Shown piece after piece: positions 27,038 to 35,690 of a stretch of DNA of 64,000 nt. Both the position numbers and the translations under genes were made by a program. Under the pieces are notes generated by a model. It was not told the origin of the DNA and ran no database searches. It saw only the letters and a list, made by a program, of their open reading frames with translations. The stretch is from Mucilaginibacter pankratovii. Lineage in GTDB: Bacteria; Bacteroidota; Bacteroidia; Sphingobacteriales; Sphingobacteriaceae. The stretch is taken from the NCBI RefSeq assembly GCF_014773265.1, contig NZ_JACWMY010000002.1, forward strand, positions 62,001 through 126,000. The letters run 5' to 3'. Each line of letters begins with the position of its first letter. Positions within the stretch are counted from its first letter, which is position 1.

Positions 27038-28443
27038 TTCTTATCAAAATCAAAGTAATTCTTTGCGTTAAAGTAGCAGATATCCTGAATGATCTTGCCC
27101 GTCCAGCCGATATCGTTTGGTAGTTCTCCGTTCTCTATATCATCCGCGAACAGGTTGCATAGTATCCGCCTGAAATATTCGTGGCGGGGAAACGATAGGA
27201 AACTGCGCGAATCCGTCAGCATCCCTACCATGCGGCTGATAAGCCCCATATTGGAGAGCGCGTTGAGCTGCTTGGTCATGCCGTCCTTCTGATCCAGGAA
27301 CCACCATGCAGAGCCCCATTGAATTTTACCTGCCACCGAGCCATCCTGAAAGTTGCCGGCCATGGTTGCCATCAGTTCGTTATCTGCAGGGTTGAGGTTA
27401 TACAGGATGGTTTTAGCCAGTTTATCCTCGGCGTCCAGCCTGTCCAAAAATTTGGAGAGGCTTTTTCCCTGGTGAAAATCACCGATAGAATCGCGGCCGG
27501 TATCCGGGCCCGCTTGTTTAAAGCCGCGTGTGCTGTTATTGCGCAAGGCGCCAATGTGGTACTGCTGCACCCAGCCCTTCTCGTAATCCCAGATGGCAAA
27601 CTGGTACAACATGTACGATTTAAACTTGTTATTCTCCGTAGTGCTGATGGTCTGGTTGCTCCTTATTTTCGCAAAGATGTCACTTGCTTCCTTCTCGGTG
27701 CAATCTTCCGCATACATTTGGTCAATCCCATGGTCAGACACCGTACAGCCGTTGACAGCAAAGTAGTTATGGCGTTTTTTTAAAGCGGAGATATAACGGT
27801 AAAAATCAGTTATCTCACTATCCACAACCTTTTCCAGTTGGTTGATATAACTGTTAAGCGCGGGAATATTATCGCTGTTCATTGCCTTATCGGGCCTAAA
27901 CGCGGGCAATACCTTCACACCGAAGTTATCGGCTTTTATTTTTTTGTGATGCTCCAGGTTGTCGATAGGGTCGTCTGTAGTGCAGATCACCTCCACATTC
28001 ATTTTTGTGATGAGGTTGCGCACACTGTACTGGGGACTTTGCAATTTGGCCGTGCAATCATCGTAAATAAAATCCGCGGTGCCCGGCATCAACCTGGAGG
28101 TGATACCGAAGTAGCGCTGCAGCTCCAAATGTGTCCAATGGTAAAGGGGGTTGCGCAGTGTGTAGGGCACGGTTGCCGCCCATTGCTCAAATTTCTCTTT
28201 ATCGCTGCGCCCGCCGGTGATGTAACTTTCATCTACGCCGTTGGCGCGCATGGCCCGCCACTTGTAATGGTCGCCGTGCAGCCATACCGAAGTGATATTG
28301 TCGAACCTGATATCGTTGGCAATTTCGTTTGGCGGCAGGTGGCAATGGTAATCTATAATGGGCATATCGGCGGCAAAGTCGTGGTATAAACGCCTCGCCG
28401 TATCCGTTTGCAGCAAAAAATCCTTGTCGAGAAAGGTCTTCAT
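27034..28443 (-). CDS. uxaC: Glucuronate/galacturonate isomerase UxaC
   Basis: A 469-residue enzyme of the amidohydrolase fold that isomerises D-glucuronate to D-fructuronate and D-galacturonate to D-tagaturonate. The start KTFLDKDFLLQTDTARRLYH, the metal site IDYHCHLPPNEIANDIRFDN and the C-terminal MLTDSRSFLSFPRHEYFRRI are diagnostic. It is the first gene of the operon uxaC-kdgK-eda-exuT. The reductase (UxaB/UxuB) and the dehydratase (UxaA/UxuA) that connect it to kdgK are not in this window. Confidence 0.95.
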   Translation of the reverse strand: MKTFLDKDFLLQTDTARRLYHDFAADMPIIDYHCHLPPNEIANDIRFDNITSVWLHGDHYKWRAMRANGVDESYITGGRSDKEKFEQWAATVPYTLRNPLYHWTHLELQRYFGITSRLMPGTADFIYDDCTAKLQSPQYSVRNLITKMNVEVICTTDDPIDNLEHHKKIKADNFGVKVLPAFRPDKAMNSDNIPALNSYINQLEKVVDSEITDFYRYISALKKRHNYFAVNGCTVSDHGIDQMYAEDCTEKEASDIFAKIRSNQTISTTENNKFKSYMLYQFAIWDYEKGWVQQYHIGALRNNSTRGFKQAGPDTGRDSIGDFHQGKSLSKFLDRLDAEDKLAKTILYNLNPADNELMATMAGNFQDGSVAGKIQWGSAWWFLDQKDGMTKQLNALSNMGLISRMVGMLTDSRSFLSFPRHEYFRRILCNLFADDIENGELPNDIGWTGKIIQDICYFNAKNYFDFDKK

Positions 28444-28550
28444 AGGTATAATAATTCCGGGATTTGTAATTATAGGGTTATTCTGCCAAATACTAAAAAT
28501 TTATCTACGAAAACGTTGCCGGAAGATGCGAAATGGCACATCCTGATAAA

Positions 28551-28580
28551 ACAAAAAAACCTGTGAGGTGGTCACAGGCT
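28551..28580 (-). terminator. Terminator after the DUF4920 gene
   Basis: On the minus strand a 7-bp stem (CCTGTGA with TCACAGG, 28560-28566/28572-28578) is followed by GTTTTTTGT. It lies 28 nt past the DUF4920 stop and separates it from the hexuronate operon. Confidence 0.8.
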
Positions 28581-28607
28581 TTAAATATCACGGTTGTTAT
28601 GGTCTCG

Positions 28608-29081
28608 TTACTTTACCACCAAAACACCATCGGCCATAATGGAGATATCTTTTTTAGGCTCTTTTATAGCGGCAATTTCGGCTTCGCTTTTACCAGCGTC
28701 TTTAGCGTAGTGTACCAAACGCTCAACCGAGGTTTCTTTAACCTTGGCAAGGCCTTCAACCACAACGGTTTTACCAACAATATTCTGCGGCATAAAGTAA
28801 GCGTAATCTGTAAACTGCACCATAATGGTTTTGCCATCCTCCTGTGCCAGTTTCATAAAGCAACCTTTCTTTTTGCAAACCTCTACCACGGTACCTGTAA
28901 CTTTACCTGTATAGGCGGTATCGGCACTTAGGGTGGTTTTCAACGCAGCGGTAGTTAAAGCGTTATCGGCGGTTACGGTTTTGCCATAAGTTACACCGGC
29001 ATCGGCGGGTTTAATATTTGTTTGCGCAAAAGTTACTGCCGAAAAGCAAAGGCAGATCATCAATAATGCTATAGCTTTCAT
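28608..29081 (-). CDS. DUF4920 domain-containing exported protein
   Basis: A 157-residue protein with a signal peptide (MKAIALLMICLCFSAVTFAQ). The mature part is a small OB-like beta domain with the DUF4920 signature GTVVEVCKKKGCFMKLAQED, in which two cysteines are four residues apart, followed by GKTVVVEGLAKVKETSVE. The family is widespread in Bacteroidota and of unknown function; the Cys pair might bind metal or form a disulfide. It stands alone with its own terminator. Confidence 0.85.
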   Translation of the reverse strand: MKAIALLMICLCFSAVTFAQTNIKPADAGVTYGKTVTADNALTTAALKTTLSADTAYTGKVTGTVVEVCKKKGCFMKLAQEDGKTIMVQFTDYAYFMPQNIVGKTVVVEGLAKVKETSVERLVHYAKDAGKSEAEIAAIKEPKKDISIMADGVLVVK

Positions 29082-29322
29082 ATGGTTAATTTGGTTTTTG
29101 ATAATAGATATGCCTCACAAAAATAAGATAATAAGGCGTACATTTCCTAATTAGTTTATACTGATTCCTGATAAGCGCATCCCAGGTTAAAGAAGTACTT
29201 CTACAGATCGAAAAGATGCGTCGTCTATCGGCCGACTATAAGTTTTACTTTAAATAATGTTCATAGACATTTGATTAACAAACTTATTTTACTTTAAAGA
29301 AAGTGGAATTGAGATTATTATT

Positions 29323-29931
29323 CTACGATATCACCCTAAATGTAAGATTGATCCTCTCCCCTAACGCCGTTGCGGATTTAGGCACCTGGTGCTCCCATTG
29401 GTGCTGCAGGTCGCCTTTCATCATAAGCAGCGAACCATTCTCCAGCTCTACCGAGTACTTCTGTTTCTTATCCGTTTTATGCCTTACATCAAACCTACGA
29501 ATCTGTCCAAAGCTTACCGAGGCGATAACGGGGTTAACGCCCAGCTCAGGCTCATCATCGGCATGCCAGGCAACAGAATCATTGCCATTGCGGTAAAGGT
29601 TCAGCAGAACGCTGTTAAACGTGATACCGGCGGCGGCATCTACCCTACTCTTAATAAAGAGCAACTCATTCGTCCATGGGTATGGGTCGTACTTTTTGCC
29701 GGAGAAGGCGTAGGTTTTGCTGTTGTCGCCATACCATGCCGTAAGACGTGGTGTGTTCAGCAGTTTGCCGTACATCTGTATGGTTTCCTGGTTCCAGCGA
29801 ATGTTGGTTTTTAATGATGGGATAAGCGCGTTGCACTCGGCTTTTGTAAAAAAGCCGGGCTTGTATTCCATCAAGTCGGCGGGCAGTTTAGGGCTTTGCA
29901 GGCCGCCATCAAAAAAGCTGAGCTGTTCCAT
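29323..29931 (-). CDS. AlkB-like 2-oxoglutarate/Fe(II) dioxygenase
   Basis: A 202-residue protein of the AlkB (ALKBH2/3-like) family that oxidatively removes alkyl groups from DNA or RNA bases. The iron-binding HxD is in SVAWHADDEPELG, the distal His in DLQHQWEHQVPKS, and the 2-oxoglutarate Arg pair in ERINLTFRVI. The substrate loop SGKKYDPYPWTNELLFIKSR is also typical. It stands alone. No ada or other alkylation-response gene is nearby. Confidence 0.9.
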   Translation of the reverse strand: MEQLSFFDGGLQSPKLPADLMEYKPGFFTKAECNALIPSLKTNIRWNQETIQMYGKLLNTPRLTAWYGDNSKTYAFSGKKYDPYPWTNELLFIKSRVDAAAGITFNSVLLNLYRNGNDSVAWHADDEPELGVNPVIASVSFGQIRRFDVRHKTDKKQKYSVELENGSLLMMKGDLQHQWEHQVPKSATALGERINLTFRVIS

Positions 29932-29994
29932 TTGGGTAAATTAACATTTCGGCACAAAAAGTGTTGTGGTAAACATAACTAATACTTAAAGATT

Positions 29995-30213
29995 ATGAGT
30001 TTGGCATTTGTAAAAGAGGGAGAAAACCAGTGGCTGCACGAGATAGGTCCATCCATGAATGCCCTGCTGGTGTTTCTGCAAAAAGAAAACGGCGGAATGC
30101 GCGTCTATGAAAAGAAAAATTATTACAATCAAAAAGAAGACCGCGATGTGTACCAGATGAGCGATAGCTTAAGCTACGCCAAAAAGGACGACGGTACCTG
30201 GTATATTGTGTAG
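29995..30213 (+). CDS. Small conserved hypothetical protein, 72 residues
   Basis: It encodes a hydrophilic 72-residue protein, MSLAFVKEGENQWLHEIGPS and onwards, with a beta-rich tail ending DGTWYIV. There is no signal peptide or membrane segment. The codon use matches its neighbours, and the gene fits the gap between AlkB (divergent) and the DUF5009 gene (convergent), so it is probably real. I do not recognise a family and propose no function. Confidence 0.7.
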   Translation: MSLAFVKEGENQWLHEIGPSMNALLVFLQKENGGMRVYEKKNYYNQKEDRDVYQMSDSLSYAKKDDGTWYIV

Positions 30214-30233
30214 GACTGATCAGTTTTTCAAGC

Positions 30234-31451
30234 TTAGATCTTTATAAATATTTTCTTACGGTAAAGCCAGTAAAGTATCAGCCAGTCAATCAGTAACACC
30301 AGCGCGCCTTTTACCAGCGTGCTGTAGGCATCACCAAAAAGCTGGTCGTAATGCTGGCCCAGGTGGGTGTACAGCGTTTTAGTGATAAAGCTGCCGAAGC
30401 CATCTGCCAGCACGTAAGCCACAATAGAGTTGGTGCCTACCACCACAAAAAACAGCGTCCAGCGTTTGTGCTTGCCGGCATCTATAATACCATAAAACAA
30501 AGCCAGCAGCAAAAAGCAGCAGCCCCCGCTGAAGATAACCCAGCCGGGTGTCCATATCCGTTTTACAACCGGGGCGATACCCGTAAAATGTAGGATGCCA
30601 GCGAGGGCCAATAAAGCTATGCCGAGCACCACAAAGCGCCTTACCAAAACAAACGGAGCCTTGCCCGAACGGAGCATATTGCCGGCCAGCAAACCAACTA
30701 TCATAGTACCAAGCGTAGGGATAAAACTTAAAGTGGAGTAACCACCAGCGTTAAAGTTAAAATACTGTTCGCGCGGGAAAAGGTTCAGAAACCATTTATC
30801 AACCGCCCAGGCCAGGTTGGTATTCTTGTTCCAGTGTGCGGCAAAGCCTTTAAAGTTACCCGCCCAATCGGGCGTAACACCGGCGGCAGCATAATCGAAG
30901 CCCGCGCCGGGCAGCGGGTATAAAGCGAATGCGGCCCAGTAACCTACCAATATCACTACCAACGCTATTAGTTGGGTACGTGGTTTGCTAAAGCCCAGTA
31001 TGAATAAAAAAGTGTAACCTAAACCGATCTGGCTCAGTGTATCCTCAAAGGTGAAGTAGGTTTGGTTGCTCCACAACGAGCGCAGAAAAATGCCCAGTGC
31101 GATCAAAATAACTGACCGTATGAGCGCGTGCTTCAGCAGTTCGCCAAATTTGCCGCCCTTGGCCATACGCCCGGCTATGGAGAAAGGCAGGGCCACACCT
31201 ACCATAAAAGAAAACGAAGGCTGAATAAGATCGTGCAGGGAGCATCCCGCCCATTGCACATGATCCTGGTTAAAATACAGAAAACGCCAAAAACCGTTCC
31301 CTGGTAAGGATTGGGAAACGTGCTGAAAGGATAGCACCTCCCCCATCATCAGCAGCATAACAAAGCCCCGATAGGCGTCCAGGGATATAAGGCGGTTACT
31401 CGCCACAGGCGCAATTACCGGGACATCGTTTGGTTGGGTGTGGGTTTTCAA
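30234..31451 (-). CDS. DUF5009/HGSNAT-like membrane acyltransferase
   Basis: A 405-residue protein with about 10-11 membrane helices. The N-terminal LISLDAYRGFVMLLMMGE motif and the following WAGCSLHDLIQPSFSFMVGV match bacterial relatives of heparan-alpha-glucosaminide N-acetyltransferase (NagX/DUF5009), where a conserved His (here in SLHDLIQP) is the acyl acceptor. They are presumed to move acyl groups across the inner membrane onto sugars. Translation appears to begin at a TTG, since no ATG lies between the leader and the conserved start. It may be linked to carbohydrate use. Confidence 0.85.
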   Translation of the reverse strand: MKTHTQPNDVPVIAPVASNRLISLDAYRGFVMLLMMGEVLSFQHVSQSLPGNGFWRFLYFNQDHVQWAGCSLHDLIQPSFSFMVGVALPFSIAGRMAKGGKFGELLKHALIRSVILIALGIFLRSLWSNQTYFTFEDTLSQIGLGYTFLFILGFSKPRTQLIALVVILVGYWAAFALYPLPGAGFDYAAAGVTPDWAGNFKGFAAHWNKNTNLAWAVDKWFLNLFPREQYFNFNAGGYSTLSFIPTLGTMIVGLLAGNMLRSGKAPFVLVRRFVVLGIALLALAGILHFTGIAPVVKRIWTPGWVIFSGGCCFLLLALFYGIIDAGKHKRWTLFFVVVGTNSIVAYVLADGFGSFITKTLYTHLGQHYDQLFGDAYSTLVKGALVLLIDWLILYWLYRKKIFIKI

Positions 31452-31569
31452 TTGTTTATAATTTAGGATGAGCCGGTTAGCGCTCGTTTTGTTAAATAAA
31501 GTTAAACATCTGCCACAAATTGAACGTTAATATTTTTAACGCTAATTTGCATCCTGTAAACCAAAGCAC

Positions 31570-32454
31570 ATGAAAAATCACCGCCTCCTGCCCATAATTG
31601 CTTTATGTACTTTATTGTTTGCCTGCGGTAACCCGCAGCGTAAAACTAATGATAAAAAAGCAGATGTGCGCGCGCACATCCAAAATAATGGCATCCCTAT
31701 TTCTTATACCGACACGGGTAAAGGCGATACCACCCTGCTTTTTGTGCATGGCTGGTGTATCAACAAAAGTTACTGGGCCGACCAGGCTGCCTATTTCGAA
31801 AAAAGATACCGCGTGGTGGCTATCGATTTGCCGGGCTATGGCCAATCGGGTAAAAACCGCAAGGCATGGGATGTGAATACTTTTGCTACGGATGTAAATG
31901 CCGTGATAGATCAGCTGAAACTAAAAAATGTGATCCTGGTGGGGCACTCTATGTCGGGCACAATTGTGTTGCAGGCAGCTATCAACCAACCGGATAAAGT
32001 AATAGGCATTGTGGGCGTTGATAATTTTAAAGGGCAGGGCACGCCACCGCAAACCACCGCGCAGAAAAAAGAGATTGCAGATGCCATAGCTGCCATGCGA
32101 AAAGATTTTAAACAGGTAGCGTCCCAATGGTTCAACGAGGGGCTTTTCTATAAAACTACCAGCAAAGCTATCCGAGCGCGGATACTGAACGATGTTGCCC
32201 ATGCCGATACAGCGGCCGCTATAGGATCGATGGAACAGCAGGCTTATGATGACGTACCCAATCTCATTAAATCGAAAAAGAAGCTTTACCTGATCAACAG
32301 CGATTACCAGCCTAATGATACCACGTGGCTGGTTAAAAATAAAATTCCATACAAACTGCTGATCGTGCACAACACCGGGCATTTCCCGATGGTAGAAGCG
32401 CCGAAAGAATTTAATGTGAGATTAGATGAGGTGCTGGCAGATATGAAACGGTAA
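31570..32454 (+). CDS. Alpha/beta hydrolase, lipoprotein
   Basis: A 294-residue alpha/beta hydrolase with a lipobox (LLFACG, Cys19), so it is probably anchored in the periplasm. It shows the oxyanion HG motif LLFVHGWCINKSYW, the nucleophile elbow GHSMSG and a C-terminal histidine in VHNTGHFPMVEAP. The core resembles haloperoxidase/esterase-type enzymes; the substrate is unknown. Its stop codon is immediately adjacent (no gap) to the stop of the convergent histidine kinase. Confidence 0.88.
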   Translation: MKNHRLLPIIALCTLLFACGNPQRKTNDKKADVRAHIQNNGIPISYTDTGKGDTTLLFVHGWCINKSYWADQAAYFEKRYRVVAIDLPGYGQSGKNRKAWDVNTFATDVNAVIDQLKLKNVILVGHSMSGTIVLQAAINQPDKVIGIVGVDNFKGQGTPPQTTAQKKEIADAIAAMRKDFKQVASQWFNEGLFYKTTSKAIRARILNDVAHADTAAAIGSMEQQAYDDVPNLIKSKKKLYLINSDYQPNDTTWLVKNKIPYKLLIVHNTGHFPMVEAPKEFNVRLDEVLADMKR

Positions 32455-33696
32455 CTACAACAACTCGTCGTCTTCGCCTACCCCGGCATTCTTTTTTACA
32501 GAGAATGTAAAGGTAGTGCCCGAGCCTATATGCGAGTCTACCTTTATGCTGCCCTTTAGTTTCTCAACCAACGCTTTAACGGTATATAAACCAACGCCCG
32601 TGCCTTTCTGGTTAAACCTATCGATAACGTCCAGCGTAACTTCCTTATAAAATATCTTACCGAGATTCTTTTCGGCTATACCCATACCGTTATCGGTTAC
32701 CTTAAAGTTGTAAAAATCGCCTTCTTCGCGAAACTGTATGGTGATAATACCGGCCTCTTTATCGTTATAGCGAATGGCATTGGTTAGTAGGTTAATAAAG
32801 ATCTGCTCCAGTGCTACCGATGAGCAGGTAAGCGTATGATCTACCTGCGGCAGGTTAATTTTTACACCGTAGGGCACATCTATCAGGCTAACTACATTTT
32901 TTAAAAGGGTGTTTAGCTCCAAACATTTTTGGTTGGTAAGCAATGATGAGGGCTTCGACGAGTACGCCAGCATTTCATCAACCAGCGTTAACAGCCTTTT
33001 GGTAGAAGTGATGTTCAGATCCAGCAATCCCTTGCTTTTATCATCGCCGCTTTTGCCCAGGCGCATTTGCAGTGCCTGCGAAGTAAGCAGCATACTGCTC
33101 AGCGGGTTTTTAATATCGTGCGCAGCAGTCGACGCGAATTTTTGGATAAAGGAATTTGTTTCCAGTAGGTTTTGATTGCTCCGCTCTAATCTGGCCAGCT
33201 TCCGCCTCAGCTCCATTTGAGTAATTACCTGCTTGGCTAAGATCCGTAAAGATTTTAGCTGGCGCGCGTTCAGCTCCTTCGGGATGGTGTCTATCACGCA
33301 TAATGAACCAAGGGCAAACCCATCCTCATTCACCAGGGGTACACCGGCATAAAAAACAATGTTAGGGTTGCCGGTAACCAGCGGGTTTGCCAAAAAACGC
33401 TCGTCCTTACGGGCGTCGGGCACAACCATAATATCATTTTTATTGAGGATGGTATGCGAGCAGAAGGCGTATTCCCTTGGCGTTTCCCTTACATCATGCC
33501 CCAGGATAGCTTTAAACCATTGCCTTTTGTCATCAAGCAGGCTGATCAACGCGACTGATGTTTGGCAGATCTCGGATGCCAGGTGAGTTAATTCCTCAAA
33601 ATCGTCCTCGGGCATCGTATCCAGAATATTATAAGATGCCAGCGCTTCAAGGCGCTCGTCTTCATTTTCGGGTAAGGGATAGGATAAATTACTCAA
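32455..33696 (-). CDS. GAF-domain sensor histidine kinase
   Basis: A 413-residue cytoplasmic kinase: GAF domain (about 25-160), a coiled linker, a HisKA dimerisation domain with the phospho-acceptor in AAHDIKNPLSS (His193), and a HATPase domain (NLLTNAIRYND, DNGMGIAEKN and GTGVGLYTVKAL as N, G1 and G2 boxes). There are no transmembrane helices, so it senses an intracellular signal. No response regulator is adjacent, so it is an orphan. The signal is unknown. Confidence 0.9.
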   Translation of the reverse strand: MSNLSYPLPENEDERLEALASYNILDTMPEDDFEELTHLASEICQTSVALISLLDDKRQWFKAILGHDVRETPREYAFCSHTILNKNDIMVVPDARKDERFLANPLVTGNPNIVFYAGVPLVNEDGFALGSLCVIDTIPKELNARQLKSLRILAKQVITQMELRRKLARLERSNQNLLETNSFIQKFASTAAHDIKNPLSSMLLTSQALQMRLGKSGDDKSKGLLDLNITSTKRLLTLVDEMLAYSSKPSSLLTNQKCLELNTLLKNVVSLIDVPYGVKINLPQVDHTLTCSSVALEQIFINLLTNAIRYNDKEAGIITIQFREEGDFYNFKVTDNGMGIAEKNLGKIFYKEVTLDVIDRFNQKGTGVGLYTVKALVEKLKGSIKVDSHIGSGTTFTFSVKKNAGVGEDDELL

Positions 33697-33831
33697 GCAG
33701 TTAAAATTATTAGGGCATTGATATACGGATTAAAGATAGAAATAATCAACTAAATCAATTACAATATTAACTACAGTGTAAAAAAATTACTTAAATACAA
33801 CAGTACATGACCTCTTAAAAGCTCCATAGCT

Positions 33832-33862
33832 AAAAAAGCGGACGATAGGATTCGTCCGCTTT
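33832..33862 (-). terminator. Terminator after the SDR pair
   Basis: An 11-bp perfect stem (AAAGCGGACGA with TCGTCCGCTTT) with a 6-nt loop. On the minus strand it is followed by TTTTTTAG, 23 nt past the stop of the downstream SDR gene. Confidence 0.85.
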
Positions 33863-33884
33863 AAATGCCGGGGTTCGGATTTGC

Positions 33885-34733
33885 CTATGCCTCTACATCA
33901 AACCCAGTAGAGGTGGCTAGTTCTCTCCATGCCTCCATATCGGCTTTTACATCCGCTATTTTTTGATCGGCAATGCCGTAGGCATCGGCACCTAAAAATA
34001 GGTGCATGGGCGCTTCTGCAGATTCGGCTGCGGCTATCATTACCAATGCGGCTTTATCCGGATCGCCAGCTTGGTTGCCATTGATATCGTTTTGATGAGC
34101 GGCCTGCACGGCGCGTACCTCTTTGTACTCCTGGATCTCGTTTTTGGGTGTGCTCAACGAATCCGGCATTAGAAAGTTAGTACGAAAGTATCCAGGAGAA
34201 ACGACAGTAGCTTTTATACCGAATGATTTACTCTCCGCAGCCAGCGATTCGGTAAAGCCCTGTACGGCAAACTTAGTGGCGCAATAGATACCAAAGCCCG
34301 GGAAGTTACCGGTAAAACCGCCGATAGACGATACGTTAAATATATGGCCCGACTGCTGCGCACGCAGATGTGGCATCACCGCGCGGATCACATTTAGCGA
34401 GCCAAATACATTTACATCGAAGTTTTCGCGGGCTTCTTCATCGCTTAGTTCTTCTAAGCTACCTGTTAAACCGTACCCGGCGTTGTTAACCACTACATCG
34501 ATCTTGCCAAAGTGGCTGATAGTTTGATCAATGGCATTTTTTACGCTGTCTTCAGCTTTAATATTTACCGAAAGGGGAAGGAAGTTTGGATGCTCGCCAA
34601 CCACCTTAGTAAGATCGGTAATGCTGCGGCTTGTTGCTGCTACATTGTACCCTTTATTTAATAATTGATTTACCAGGCTAAGCCCTAAACCTTTAGAGGC
34701 GCCGGTTACGAACCATGTTTTTTGAGTGTTCAT
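33885..34733 (-). CDS. SDR family oxidoreductase, paralogue A
   Basis: A 282-residue classical short-chain dehydrogenase/reductase. It has the cofactor motif TGASKGLGLS, NNAGYG in the second strand, catalytic Ser in NVSSIGGFTG and YCATKFA (the YxxxK pair). It is a close paralogue of the upstream gene (same order of motifs, many identical stretches). The pair lies downstream of an AraC-type regulator and ends at a terminator. Substrate unknown; the family uses NADP(H). Confidence 0.9.
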   Translation of the reverse strand: MNTQKTWFVTGASKGLGLSLVNQLLNKGYNVAATSRSITDLTKVVGEHPNFLPLSVNIKAEDSVKNAIDQTISHFGKIDVVVNNAGYGLTGSLEELSDEEARENFDVNVFGSLNVIRAVMPHLRAQQSGHIFNVSSIGGFTGNFPGFGIYCATKFAVQGFTESLAAESKSFGIKATVVSPGYFRTNFLMPDSLSTPKNEIQEYKEVRAVQAAHQNDINGNQAGDPDKAALVMIAAAESAEAPMHLFLGADAYGIADQKIADVKADMEAWRELATSTGFDVEA

Positions 34734-34769
34734 TTTTTTATTTGTTTTGTGTGAGTAGATCTTTATTCA

Positions 34770-35609
34770 TTAAGCGTTATAGGCCATTGATTTGGTTATC
34801 GCTTCGTTCACCCGAAACTCCCGCTCCAGTTTTTCGAGCTTTGCCATAGCGCGGTCATAGGCATCTTCGCCAAGCAGTAAGTATAGAGGCGGATTTTCCA
34901 TTTGGCCTATTTCAATTATAGCCGCCGCAGCTTTTTCGGGGTCGCCGCTTTGCTGGCCATCCATTTGCAGGTAACGCGACTGCGTAGCATGTACCGCGGT
35001 ATAACCTTCAATAGTGTGTTTAGCAATATTGAGTGATTCTTCCGTTAAGAAACTGGTGCGGAATGCCCCCGGCGCAACTACGGTAACCTTTACGCCAAAC
35101 TCGGCCACATCCTGCGCCAATACCTCTGAAAGGCCCACTACCGAGGATTTAGTAGCCGCATAAACAGACCAACCGGTGGCCCCTGCGAATCCCGCTATAG
35201 ACGATACATTGATAATATGCCCCGACTGCTGATACCTCATATAAGGCATCACCATACGGATAACGTTCAGTGTACCAAATACATTCACTTCAAAATTGTC
35301 GCGGGTTTCGCGGTCGGTAAGTTCTTCTATACTGCCGCCAACGCCGTAGCCGGCGTTGTTTATAACTACATCAATGCTGCCAAAAGCCGCTTTTGTTTGA
35401 TGGATGGCGCAGCCAACACTGTCCTCGTTACCCAATTCTACTTCTAAGGGCAAAAAGTTAGGGGCGGTTACACCAACAGCTTTTACAAGTTCGGTTATGT
35501 TACGGGAGGTAGCGGCAACATTTTGCCCGGCATTTAATAATTGCTTCACCAGGCTCAAACCAAATCCTTTGGAAGCGCCTGTGATGAACCATGTTTTTGT
35601 GTTTTCCAT
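34770..35609 (-). CDS. SDR family oxidoreductase, paralogue B
   Basis: I placed the start at the ATG at 35609 (MENTKTWFITGASKGFGLSL), aligned with its paralogue; the frame extends 24 nt further upstream but adds nothing conserved. It has 279 residues with TGASKGFG, NNAGYG, NVSSIAGFAG and YAATKSS (YxxxK). The gap to the second SDR gene is 36 nt. Tandem duplication of an SDR gene under one regulator is seen in detoxification loci, which is an inference here. Confidence 0.9.
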   Translation of the reverse strand: MENTKTWFITGASKGFGLSLVKQLLNAGQNVAATSRNITELVKAVGVTAPNFLPLEVELGNEDSVGCAIHQTKAAFGSIDVVINNAGYGVGGSIEELTDRETRDNFEVNVFGTLNVIRMVMPYMRYQQSGHIINVSSIAGFAGATGWSVYAATKSSVVGLSEVLAQDVAEFGVKVTVVAPGAFRTSFLTEESLNIAKHTIEGYTAVHATQSRYLQMDGQQSGDPEKAAAAIIEIGQMENPPLYLLLGEDAYDRAMAKLEKLEREFRVNEAITKSMAYNA

Positions 35610-35690
35610 AAGTTTGTTTGTTTGATAAAACAAAAGTAGGGCGAAACACAGGGCAAGCGTTTACGTTATTCAAACCAATTATTGCAAAAT

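Noticed and set aside
29082..29322. 241-nt gap between DUF4920 and AlkB genes
   Set aside because: AT-rich with no ORF, hairpin or word repeat strong enough to call.
31520..31549. TTG-N20-TAATTTG before the alpha/beta hydrolase gene
   Set aside because: The -7 box is one base short of TAnnTTTG; too weak to list.
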